Assembly: GCF_040409955.1 (NCBI RefSeq)
Contig: NZ_CP123384.1
Location: 1,398,501 to 1,462,500, forward strand
Length of the DNA stretch: 64,000 bases
From: Salipiger sp. H15
GTDB lineage: Bacteria > Pseudomonadota > Alphaproteobacteria > Rhodobacterales > Rhodobacteraceae
Direction: 5' to 3'
Within the stretch, counting starts at the first letter, position 1; each line of letters opens with the position of its first letter. The notes under the pieces were generated by a model, which made no database searches, was not told the DNA's origin, and saw only the letters and a list, made by a program, of their open reading frames with translations. A program made the position numbers and the translations under genes. Shown piece by piece: positions 26,625 to 33,822 of this stretch.

Positions 26625-27466
26625 CCGCTCCCCTCCTGCGAACCAAGGCGGCGCTGCGCGCGGCGGTGCTCGGCTGGAAGGCCGCCGGCGAAAGCATCGG
26701 CGTCGTGCCCACCATGGGCGCGCTGCACGCCGGGCACCTCAGCCTTGTCGAGGCGGCCAAGGCCGGCTGCGACCGGGTGATCGTCACGATCTTCGTCAAC
26801 CCCAAGCAGTTCAACAATGCCGCCGACCTCGAGAACTACCCGCGCACCGAGCTGGCCGATGCCGAGAAGCTCGCGCCCTTCGGAGTGGATGCGATCTACG
26901 TGCCGGGCCCCGCGGAGATCTACCCCGAGGGCTTCGCCACCACGGTCTCGGTCGCCGGGCTGACCGAGGGGCTCTGCGGCGCGCACCGGCCGGGGCATTT
27001 CGACGGGGTGACCACGGTGGTCAGCAAGCTCTTCCTGCAGACCGGGGCGGACCGCGCCTATTTCGGCGAGAAGGACTACCAGCAGCTGCAGGTGGTGACC
27101 CGCATGGCGCGCGATCTCGACATCCCCTGCGAGGTGATCGGCTGCGCCACGGTGCGCGAGGCCGACGGGCTGGCGCTGTCGTCCCGCAACGTGCTGCTGC
27201 CCGCCGACGTGCGCGCCGCCGCGCCGGCGCTGCACCGGGTGCTGCGGCAGGTGGCCGAGCGGCTGCGCGACGACGAGAGCTTCGGCCCGGTCACCGCGCA
27301 GGCGCGGGCGGCGCTGCACGAGGCGGGGTTCACCGAGGTCGAGTACCTCGACCTGCGCGCCGCCGACGGGCTGGCGCCGATGACCCGGCTCGACCGGCCG
27401 GCGCGGCTGCTGATCGCCGCCTGGCTGGGCGGGGTGCGGCTGATCGACAATATCGCGGTCGGCTAG
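26621..27466 (+). CDS. panC: Pantothenate synthetase
   Basis: 281 residues. The HIGH-type nucleotide motif appears as [15 protein letters not shown] (about 25-39), with FVNPKQFNN, the GEKDYQQL stretch and the LSSRN motif typical of PanC. It joins pantoate and beta-alanine with ATP. The ATG overlaps the panB stop, so the two enzymes form one translationally coupled operon. panD and panE are not nearby. Confidence 0.97.
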   Translation: MTAPLLRTKAALRAAVLGWKAAGESIGVVPTMGALHAGHLSLVEAAKAGCDRVIVTIFVNPKQFNNAADLENYPRTELADAEKLAPFGVDAIYVPGPAEIYPEGFATTVSVAGLTEGLCGAHRPGHFDGVTTVVSKLFLQTGADRAYFGEKDYQQLQVVTRMARDLDIPCEVIGCATVREADGLALSSRNVLLPADVRAAAPALHRVLRQVAERLRDDESFGPVTAQARAALHEAGFTEVEYLDLRAADGLAPMTRLDRPARLLIAAWLGGVRLIDNIAVG

Positions 27467-27483
27467 GGTTAGGCTCGAAAAGG

Positions 27484-27536
27484 GCGGGGGCGCTGCCCCC
27501 GCACCCCCGGGATATTTGGAACATATGGAAGCAGGG
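27484..27536. repeat. Intergenic repeat copy B (inverted relative to copy A)
   Basis: The reverse complement matches copy A (24047-24100) over about 53 bp, including the GC hairpin (27484-27491 with 27495-27502) and the TTCCATATGTTCCAAATATC part. It follows panC and probably acts as a terminator. Copies A and B bracket the binding-protein gene and panBC. Confidence 0.85.
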
Positions 27537-27595
27537 GGAGGGCGCGGTCCCGTGGCGCGCGGCGATCCTGCATCTTCCGCATGTTGCAAATATCC
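27510..27595. repeat. Imperfect inverted repeat made by copy B and a partial copy C
   Basis: The 22 nt at 27510-27531 and 27574-27595 are reverse complements with three mismatches (19 of 22 paired). The second arm, CTTCCGCATGTTGCAAATAT and onwards, is a diverged third copy of the same element. It lies between convergent panC and the M20 gene; together with copy B it fills most of this 175-bp gap. Confidence 0.7.
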
Positions 27596-27641
27596 CCGCC
27601 GGAGGCAGGCCGGAGCGTGCCGCCGGCGCGGCGCCGGGGGC

Positions 27642-28919
27642 TCAGCGCAGCAGCAGGCGCTCGAGGCTGCGGGCCATGACGCGGGCGCTGTCGAGCATGT
27701 CGGTGACGCCGATCCACTCGTCGGGCTTGTGCGCCAGTTCCAGCACGCCCGGCCCGTAGGCGATGCAGTTCCTGAGCTTGCCGATCCGGTCGATGTGCTT
27801 CTGGTCGTAGCTGCCGGGCGAGGCGACGTAGGTCGCGTCGGTGCCCAGCACCTCGCGGATCGCCGCGGCGACGGTGGTGACCACCGGGGCGGTTTTCTCG
27901 GTCATCGAGGGGATGACGCGGTTGAGCTCGCGGATCTCGTAGTCGAAGTTCGGGCGGCGGGCCTTGAGGTCCTCGAGCAGGGTGATGACCTCGTCCTTCA
28001 CCCCCTCGACGGTCTCCTCGATGAGGAAGCGCCGGTCGATCACGACGCGGCAGCTGTCGGGCACGCAATGGGCGGGCAGGCCCTCGTGCCGCTCGTCCTG
28101 TCCGCCGTGGATCGAGTTGATGTTCATCGTCGAGTTGCGCGCGCCCTCGGGGACCACCGGCATCTCGGTGACGCGGGCGGCCATGGCCGGGAAGAGCGTC
28201 TCCTCGAAGGCGTCGAGCACGGCGCCCATGTGGCGGATCGCGCAGTCGCCGAGAAAGGGCATGGAGCCATGGGCGATCTCGCCCTTGGTCTCGATCTCGG
28301 CCCACCAGCCGCCGCGGTGACCGAGGCAGATGCGGTGCTTGTCGAGCGGCTCGGGGATGATCACGTGCTGCACGCGCGAGGGGTTGAACCAGCCCTCCTT
28401 CGCGAGGTGCGCGACGCCGCCGTAGCCGCCGGATTCCTCGTCCGCCGTGGCGCTGATCTCGACGGCGCCGGCGAAATCCGGGTGGGTCTCGAGGAAGGCC
28501 TCGACGGCGATCACCGAGGCGGCGAGCCCGCCCTTCATGTCGCAGGTGCCGCGGCCGTAGATGCGGTCGCCCTCGAGCGCGCCGCCGAAGGGATCGCGGG
28601 TCCAGCCGGCGCCGACCTCGACCACGTCGTGATGCGAGTTGAAATGCACGCAGTCGCCCGGCCGCGTGCCCTCGCGCCGCGCCACGAGGTTCCAGCGCGG
28701 GTAGCGGTCGCTGTCGCCGGGGGCGCCGGTCGCGCGCACCAGCGTGCAGGTGAAGCCGCGCGCCGCGAGGCGGCGCTCGAGGTGGTCGCAGATGTCGCGG
28801 TAATATTGCCCCGGCGGGTTCAGCGTCGGGATGCGGACGAGGTCCTGCGTCAGCGCGATCAGGTCGTCACGCTTGTCTTCGATGCGGGTGTCGAGGCGGT
28901 CGGCGAGTGCGTCGGTCAT
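27642..28919 (-). CDS. M20 family deacylase (ArgE/DapE type)
   Basis: 425 residues with a GGAAAG site before the ATG. Zinc ligands are visible as HHD (96-98), D127 in GRGTCDMKGG, and the catalytic/ligand glutamates DEESGG (160-165); a dimerisation domain follows. ArgE/DapE relatives remove acetyl, succinyl or formyl groups from amino acids. The exact substrate is uncertain: acetylornithine is one option, but no other arg or dap genes are close. It is followed upstream on the same strand by the DUF2125 gene. Confidence 0.9.
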   Translation of the reverse strand: MTDALADRLDTRIEDKRDDLIALTQDLVRIPTLNPPGQYYRDICDHLERRLAARGFTCTLVRATGAPGDSDRYPRWNLVARREGTRPGDCVHFNSHHDVVEVGAGWTRDPFGGALEGDRIYGRGTCDMKGGLAASVIAVEAFLETHPDFAGAVEISATADEESGGYGGVAHLAKEGWFNPSRVQHVIIPEPLDKHRICLGHRGGWWAEIETKGEIAHGSMPFLGDCAIRHMGAVLDAFEETLFPAMAARVTEMPVVPEGARNSTMNINSIHGGQDERHEGLPAHCVPDSCRVVIDRRFLIEETVEGVKDEVITLLEDLKARRPNFDYEIRELNRVIPSMTEKTAPVVTTVAAAIREVLGTDATYVASPGSYDQKHIDRIGKLRNCIAYGPGVLELAHKPDEWIGVTDMLDSARVMARSLERLLLR

Positions 28920-28984
28920 GACCGCACTCTTTCCGGCTTTGCCGCGCCGCGCAAGCGTGGCGGCGCGGGCCGGGGTCTTTCGGG

Positions 28985-29932
28985 TCAGGGGAAGCGCAGG
29001 CGCGGCGCCTCGCCGAGCGGAATCGGACCCAGCCGGGCCACGCCCTCGTCGATGGTCAGCGGCAGGTCGAGCGTGTCGCGGTTGCCCGAGAGCCCGGCGA
29101 CGAGGCCGAGCCCGTCCTCGAGCGCCCTCGCCATGCCTTCGGGAAGCTGGCCGCTCTGCCGGGCCATGTCGATCATCTCGCGCCAGTTCACCGCCTTGAC
29201 CGTCACCTCGCCGTCGAGCGTGCCGTCATCCTCCACGTCGACGTCGCCCGCGACCTTCAGCTGCAGGTCGTCGACCTTGTACTCGGCAAGGTGCAGCTCG
29301 ACGCGCAGCGGCTGCGGGTGCGGGCCGGCCTGCTGGCCGACGCGCAGCGGCAGGTCGGTGTCGAAGCCCGCGTCGAGCCGGATGGCATCGGCCACGCGCC
29401 CGCCCGAGCCGGCGATCGCGTCGGCGCCGACGGCGATGCGGTAGCTGGTCTCCTCGCCCTCGTCGCGGGTCAGCGCGGCGGTGAGCCCGGCCAGCGCCGC
29501 GGTGGTGGCGCCGGTGAGGTTGAGCGTCTGCGCCTCGAAATTGGCCCGCACCACGATGTCGCCCTCGTGGATGAAGCTGGCGCGCATCCCGTCCGAGGCG
29601 ACCTCGGTCGGCCCGAGCTCGGTGGTCACCGTCATCCGCGGCGGGAAGGCGACGATCTCGTGGCCGAAGTTGTAGACCAGACGGTAGATGTCGACGAAGG
29701 GGGCCTCCCAGCGCAGCCCCTCGGGGCTTTCCAGCAGCAGCCCGCTCAGCCGCGCGTCGACGCGGTTGGGGAAGCCCTGCAGCGAGAGATCCGCGTAGCT
29801 TGCGGTCCAGCCCTCGGCCCGGCGCGCCTCCATCCAGGCGTCGATCGCCTTGCGCTCGAAATGCACCGAGACGAACCAGAAGCCGGACCAGGCCAGCGCG
29901 ACCACGATCACGGCAATGAACAGCTTCTTCAC
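28985..29932 (-). CDS. DUF2125 domain protein, membrane-anchored
   Basis: 315 residues from the second of two GTG codons, spaced properly from GGGG. A single N-terminal transmembrane helix (KKLFIAVIVVALAWSGFWFV, about 2-21) anchors a long periplasmic part with the DUF2125 pattern (AYADLSLQGFPNRVD, near 45-60, and FGHEIVAFPPRMTVT). The family is restricted mostly to alphaproteobacteria and has no known function. It stands divergent from chaC, 66 bp away. Confidence 0.88.
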   Translation of the reverse strand: MKKLFIAVIVVALAWSGFWFVSVHFERKAIDAWMEARRAEGWTASYADLSLQGFPNRVDARLSGLLLESPEGLRWEAPFVDIYRLVYNFGHEIVAFPPRMTVTTELGPTEVASDGMRASFIHEGDIVVRANFEAQTLNLTGATTAALAGLTAALTRDEGEETSYRIAVGADAIAGSGGRVADAIRLDAGFDTDLPLRVGQQAGPHPQPLRVELHLAEYKVDDLQLKVAGDVDVEDDGTLDGEVTVKAVNWREMIDMARQSGQLPEGMARALEDGLGLVAGLSGNRDTLDLPLTIDEGVARLGPIPLGEAPRLRFP

Positions 29933-29998
29933 CACTCGCCCCCTTTTCTGACGGACAGGATTGGTGTTTACAGCCGCCATGCGGAAAGGACCAGAATG

Positions 29999-30541
29999 AT
30001 GGCGCTTTGGGTCTTCGGCTACGGCTCACTTCTTTGGAATCCCGGCTTTCCCGTCGCCGAGAGCGTGCATGCCACGCTGCCCGGATACCGCCGTTCCTTC
30101 TGCATGCGCTCGATCCACCACCGCGGCACGCCGGATGCGCCGGGGCTGGTGCTGGCGCTGGACGCCGAGCACGCCGCCGCCTGCGACGGGCTGGCGCTGC
30201 GCGCGCAGCCGGGCTCCGAGGACGCGACGCTGGACTACCTGCGCGAGCGCGAACTGGTCTCGGCCGCCTATTACGAGGCGCTGCTGCCGCTGACGCTGCA
30301 GGACGGGCGCGAGGTCGAGGCGGTGACCTACATCATCGACCCGGACCACGTGCAATATTGCGGCGGGCTCGACCTCGAGGAGCAGGCGCGGATCATCGCG
30401 CAGGCGATCGGCGGACGCGGGCCGAACAGCGAATATCTCTACAACACCGCGTCGCATCTCGAACATCTGGGCATTCCTGATGCGGAGCTGCACTGGTTGG
30501 CCGACCGCGTGCGCAGCCTGATGGATAACGGCTTGGCTTGA
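29999..30541 (+). CDS. chaC: ChaC family gamma-glutamylcyclotransferase
   Basis: 180 residues beginning MALWVFGYGSLLWNPGF, the ChaC signature (YGSL at residues 8-11), with VQYCGGLDLEEQARIIAQAIG and NSEYLYNTASHLEHLGI later. The fold cleaves glutathione to 5-oxoproline and Cys-Gly. A second ATG lies one codon upstream (29996); the AAGGA spacing favours the later one. The following motor-like gene starts 46 bp on. Confidence 0.94.
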   Translation: MALWVFGYGSLLWNPGFPVAESVHATLPGYRRSFCMRSIHHRGTPDAPGLVLALDAEHAAACDGLALRAQPGSEDATLDYLRERELVSAAYYEALLPLTLQDGREVEAVTYIIDPDHVQYCGGLDLEEQARIIAQAIGGRGPNSEYLYNTASHLEHLGIPDAELHWLADRVRSLMDNGLA

Positions 30542-30587
30542 CTGGGGCGAAGTCTTAGGCTGCCAAACAGAATTTTGCCAAAATCGG

Positions 30588-31811
30588 GTGTCCCAGATGG
30601 ACCGACGCAACCTCGAGGCAGAGGCCCATTTCAGCCAGCCGGTCCGCCAGATCACCCTGATGCTGGCGGTGCTCGGCCTGTGCGGCGCCGGGGCGGTGCT
30701 CGTGCTGCCCAGCGTGATGCCGGTGTTCCAGTCGAACCCGTACCTGAACGGCTTCATCCTCTTCGTCTTCGTGCTGGGCGTGCTGGCCTGCTTCCTGCAG
30801 GTGGCGCAGCTGATCACCTCGGTGCGTTGGATCGAGGGCTTCGCCTCGGGCCGGGACGCGGGCGCGCGCCCGCCGCGCCTGCTGGCCCCGCTCGCGGCGC
30901 TGCTCGGGCGGCATGACAAGCGGCTGCAGATCACCACGACCTCGACGCGGTCGATCCTCGACTCGGTGGCGACGCGGATCGACGAGGCGCGCGAGATCAC
31001 CCGCTACATCGTCTCGCTGCTGATCTTCCTCGGCCTGCTCGGCACCTTCTACGGGCTGGCGACCACCGTGCCGGCGCTGGTCGACACGATCCGCAGCCTC
31101 GTGCCCAAGGACGGCGAGAGCGGGGTGCAGACCTTCTCGCGCCTGATGCAGGGGCTCGAGGGGCAGCTCGGCGGCATGGGCGTGGCCTTTGCCTCGTCGC
31201 TGCTGGGCCTTGCCGGCTCGCTGATCGTCGGGCTGCTGGAGCTCTTCGCCGGGCACGGGCAGAACCGCTTCTACCGCGAGCTCGAGGAGTGGCTGAGCTC
31301 GATCACCAAGCTGAGCTTCAGCTCGGGCGAGGGCGAGGGCAGCGGCGACGAGGCGCTGATCGGCATGGTGCTCGACCAGATGACCGAGCAGATGGAGCGG
31401 ATGAGCGCGCTTTACGCCGAGAGCGAACAGGGCCGGATGGAGATCGAGAGCCGGCTCGGCCAGCTGGCCGATTCCATCGAGCGGATGACCGAGCGGCTCG
31501 AGGCGACGGCGCCGTCGAACAACTCGCTGGCGCGCATCGCCGAGGGGCAGGAGCGGCTGATCGAGGTGCTCGAGAGCCGCGAGACCGCCGAGGGGCTGGA
31601 TGCCGAGAGCCGGATGCGGCTGCGCTCGATCGACGTGCAGATGCTGCGGCTGCTGGAGGAGGTGGCCGCCGGCCGGCAGGAAAGCATGGCCGAGCTGCGC
31701 ACCGACCTCGCGACGCTGACCCGTGTCATCGGGCAAATCGCGCGCCCGCAGCCGCCGCAGGTGCGCGCGGTGCGTCCGAACCCGGCGCGCTCCGGCGGAT
31801 CCGAGGGCTGA
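30588..31811 (+). CDS. MotA/TolQ/ExbB-like membrane protein with long coiled-coil tail
   Basis: 407 residues from GTG (an ATG at 30597 is equally possible; no clear ribosome-binding site). Four membrane segments lie at about 22-45, 53-77, 139-164 and 195-221. The last two carry the proton-channel family pattern: GLLGTFYGL (149-157) and GGMGVAFASSLLGLAGS (195-211). A 185-residue tail with heptad-like charged helices follows. Such proteins form pentameric, ion-driven rotary stators. The following gene, 3 bp away, supplies a MotB-like partner. ZorA of the Zorya defence system has the same layout; TolQ or MotA do not have such a tail. Confidence 0.88.
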   Translation: MSQMDRRNLEAEAHFSQPVRQITLMLAVLGLCGAGAVLVLPSVMPVFQSNPYLNGFILFVFVLGVLACFLQVAQLITSVRWIEGFASGRDAGARPPRLLAPLAALLGRHDKRLQITTTSTRSILDSVATRIDEAREITRYIVSLLIFLGLLGTFYGLATTVPALVDTIRSLVPKDGESGVQTFSRLMQGLEGQLGGMGVAFASSLLGLAGSLIVGLLELFAGHGQNRFYRELEEWLSSITKLSFSSGEGEGSGDEALIGMVLDQMTEQMERMSALYAESEQGRMEIESRLGQLADSIERMTERLEATAPSNNSLARIAEGQERLIEVLESRETAEGLDAESRMRLRSIDVQMLRLLEEVAAGRQESMAELRTDLATLTRVIGQIARPQPPQVRAVRPNPARSGGSEG

Positions 31812-31814
31812 TCC

Positions 31815-33716
31815 ATGGCCCTCTCGCGCCGTACCGGAGCCCGGCTTCAGGCCAATATCTGGCCCGGGTTCGTCGACGCCATGACCAGCCTGCTGCTGGT
31901 GCTGATGTTCGTGCTCACCATCTTCATGGTGATCCAGTTCGTGCTGCGCGAGACCATCACCGGGCAGGAGACGGAACTCGACAGCCTGTCGGGCGAGCTG
32001 GCCGCGCTGGCGCAGGCGCTGGGAGTGCAGGAGCGCAAGAACACCGCGCTGACCAACCAGCTCGGCGAGCTCGAGGCGACGCTTTCGGACAATGCCACGC
32101 AGCTGGCCGAGCAGCAGTCGATCATCGCCGCGCTCACGACGCAGCGCGACGAGCAGCAGGGGCGCATCGCCTCGTTCGAGGAGCAGGTCGCCTCGCTCAT
32201 CGCCGAGCGCGACGGGGCGCAGCAGACCATCACCACGCTCAATGCCGAGAAGGACGAGCTGACCTCGGCCCGCGACGCGCTCGAGACGGCGCTGGCCTCG
32301 GTGCGGTCCGAGGTGGACGCGCAGGCCGAGGCCGCGCGGCTCGACGCCGCCAAGCGCGAGGCGATGGAGGCGCTGCTTGCCGACCTGCGCGCCAAGAACG
32401 CCGCGCAGGAGACGCAGCTGGGCGGGCTCTCGGCGCAGGTCGACGCGCTGCAGCAGAACCTCACCGACGAGGAACAGCGCCGGCTGGCCGAATCCGAGGC
32501 CGCCGCCGCGCTGCGCAAGCGGCTCGAGGACTCGCAGGCCGAGTTGACCGCGATGACCCTGTCGCTCGAACAGCAGCGCAAGCAGGCCGAGGACACGCTG
32601 ACGCTGCTCGCCGCGGCGCGCGAGGGCGAGTCCGAGCTGAACGCCCGGCTGGCCGCGGCGCTCGCCGCCGACAACAGCAACGAGCTCGAGGCGCGGATCG
32701 TCGCGCTGGAAAGCGAGCTGTCGCAGGCGCAGCAGACCGGCGACACCGCGCAGGGAGAACTTGCCAGCCTGCGCAGCGATCTTGCCACCGCGCGCGAGGA
32801 ACGCGACGCGGCGCAGGTGAAGCTGGCCGAGGCGCTGGCGGCGCAGAGCGATGTCGAGCTTGACGCGAGCCAGGTCCGCGACCGGCTCGCAGCGGCGCTC
32901 GCCGCCAAGGCCGCGGCCGAGGCGAAGCTTGCCGAGGGCCTCAGCGACGACGAGCGCCAGCAGGCGCTTCTTGCGCAGGCGCGCAAGGAGCTGGAGGCCA
33001 GCGACACCCGCGCCAGCGCCGCGCAGAAGCAGTCCGAACTGCTGAACCAGCAGGTCGCGGCGCTGCGCACGCAGCTGTCGCAGCTGCAGGGGCTGCTCGA
33101 CGACAGTCGCGAGAAGGATGCCGACGCGCAGGTGCAGATCCAGAACCTCGGGTCCGACCTCAACGCCGCGCTGGCACGCGTCGCCGCCGAGGAGCGCAAA
33201 CGCCGGCAGCTCGAGGAGGCCGAGCGCAAGCGGCTCGAGGCGCAGGCGCAGGATCTGGAACGCTACCGCTCGGAGTTCTTCGGCCGGCTGCGCGAGGTCG
33301 TGGGCCAGCAGGAGGGCGTGCGGATCGAGGGCGACCGCTTCGTCTTCTCCTCCGAGGTGCTGTTCCCGCCGGGCGGCGCGACGCTGTCGGTGGTGGGCGA
33401 GCAGGAGATTTCCAAGATCGCGGGGATCATCCGCAACATCGCGCGGGACATCCCGCCGGGGATCAACTGGATCCTGCGGGTGGACGGGCACACCGACGAC
33501 ACGCCGCTGCGCCCGGGTGCGCCCTTTGCCGACAACTGGGAGCTCAGCCAGGCGCGGGCGCTCTCGGTGGTGCGCTACATGGTCGAGCACGAGGGCATCC
33601 CGCCGCAACGCCTTTCGGCCAACGGGTTCGGGCAGTTCCAGCCGATCAACACGGACGGCAGCGAGGCAGCCAAGGCGCAGAACCGCCGGATCGAGCTCAA
33701 GCTGACCGAGAAGTGA
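31815..33716 (+). CDS. MotB-like peptidoglycan-binding protein (OmpA C-terminus, long coiled coil)
   Basis: 633 residues. The single transmembrane helix near residues 22-44 is preceded by FVDAMTSLLLVLM with aspartate D21, which matches the ion-carrying aspartate of MotB/ZorB plugs. About 430 residues of coiled coil follow (50-480). The C-terminal OmpA domain (about 500-633) has GHTDDTPL, NWELSQARA and NRRIEL, the peptidoglycan-binding motifs. It lies 3 bp behind the MotA-like gene, so the pair probably forms one inner-membrane, cell-wall-anchored motor. Conserved in related alphaproteobacteria as I recall; role unknown. Confidence 0.9.
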   Translation: MALSRRTGARLQANIWPGFVDAMTSLLLVLMFVLTIFMVIQFVLRETITGQETELDSLSGELAALAQALGVQERKNTALTNQLGELEATLSDNATQLAEQQSIIAALTTQRDEQQGRIASFEEQVASLIAERDGAQQTITTLNAEKDELTSARDALETALASVRSEVDAQAEAARLDAAKREAMEALLADLRAKNAAQETQLGGLSAQVDALQQNLTDEEQRRLAESEAAAALRKRLEDSQAELTAMTLSLEQQRKQAEDTLTLLAAAREGESELNARLAAALAADNSNELEARIVALESELSQAQQTGDTAQGELASLRSDLATAREERDAAQVKLAEALAAQSDVELDASQVRDRLAAALAAKAAAEAKLAEGLSDDERQQALLAQARKELEASDTRASAAQKQSELLNQQVAALRTQLSQLQGLLDDSREKDADAQVQIQNLGSDLNAALARVAAEERKRRQLEEAERKRLEAQAQDLERYRSEFFGRLREVVGQQEGVRIEGDRFVFSSEVLFPPGGATLSVVGEQEISKIAGIIRNIARDIPPGINWILRVDGHTDDTPLRPGAPFADNWELSQARALSVVRYMVEHEGIPPQRLSANGFGQFQPINTDGSEAAKAQNRRIELKLTEK

Positions 33717-33760
33717 GGGCAGGGGGCTCCGCAGGGGCTCCCCGCCGCAGCCGCTTCGGG

Positions 33761-33811
33761 CAAAAGAAAACCTCCCCGCCGGTCGCCCGGCGGGGAGGTT
33801 TCTTTTTTCTA
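33761..33811. terminator. Bidirectional terminator between the motor pair and clpA
   Basis: A perfect 15-bp stem (33768-33782 with 33787-33801) with a TCGC loop has T-runs on both sides: TTCTTTTTTCT on the plus strand and TTTTCTTTTG on the minus strand. It separates two convergent genes. Confidence 0.92.
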
Positions 33812-33822
33812 CGGAACCGCAA

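Noticed and set aside
30588..33716. A complete Zorya defence system
   Set aside because: Only the ZorA/ZorB-like pair is present; the flanking genes are chaC and clpA, and no ZorC/D/E-type nuclease or helicase is nearby.
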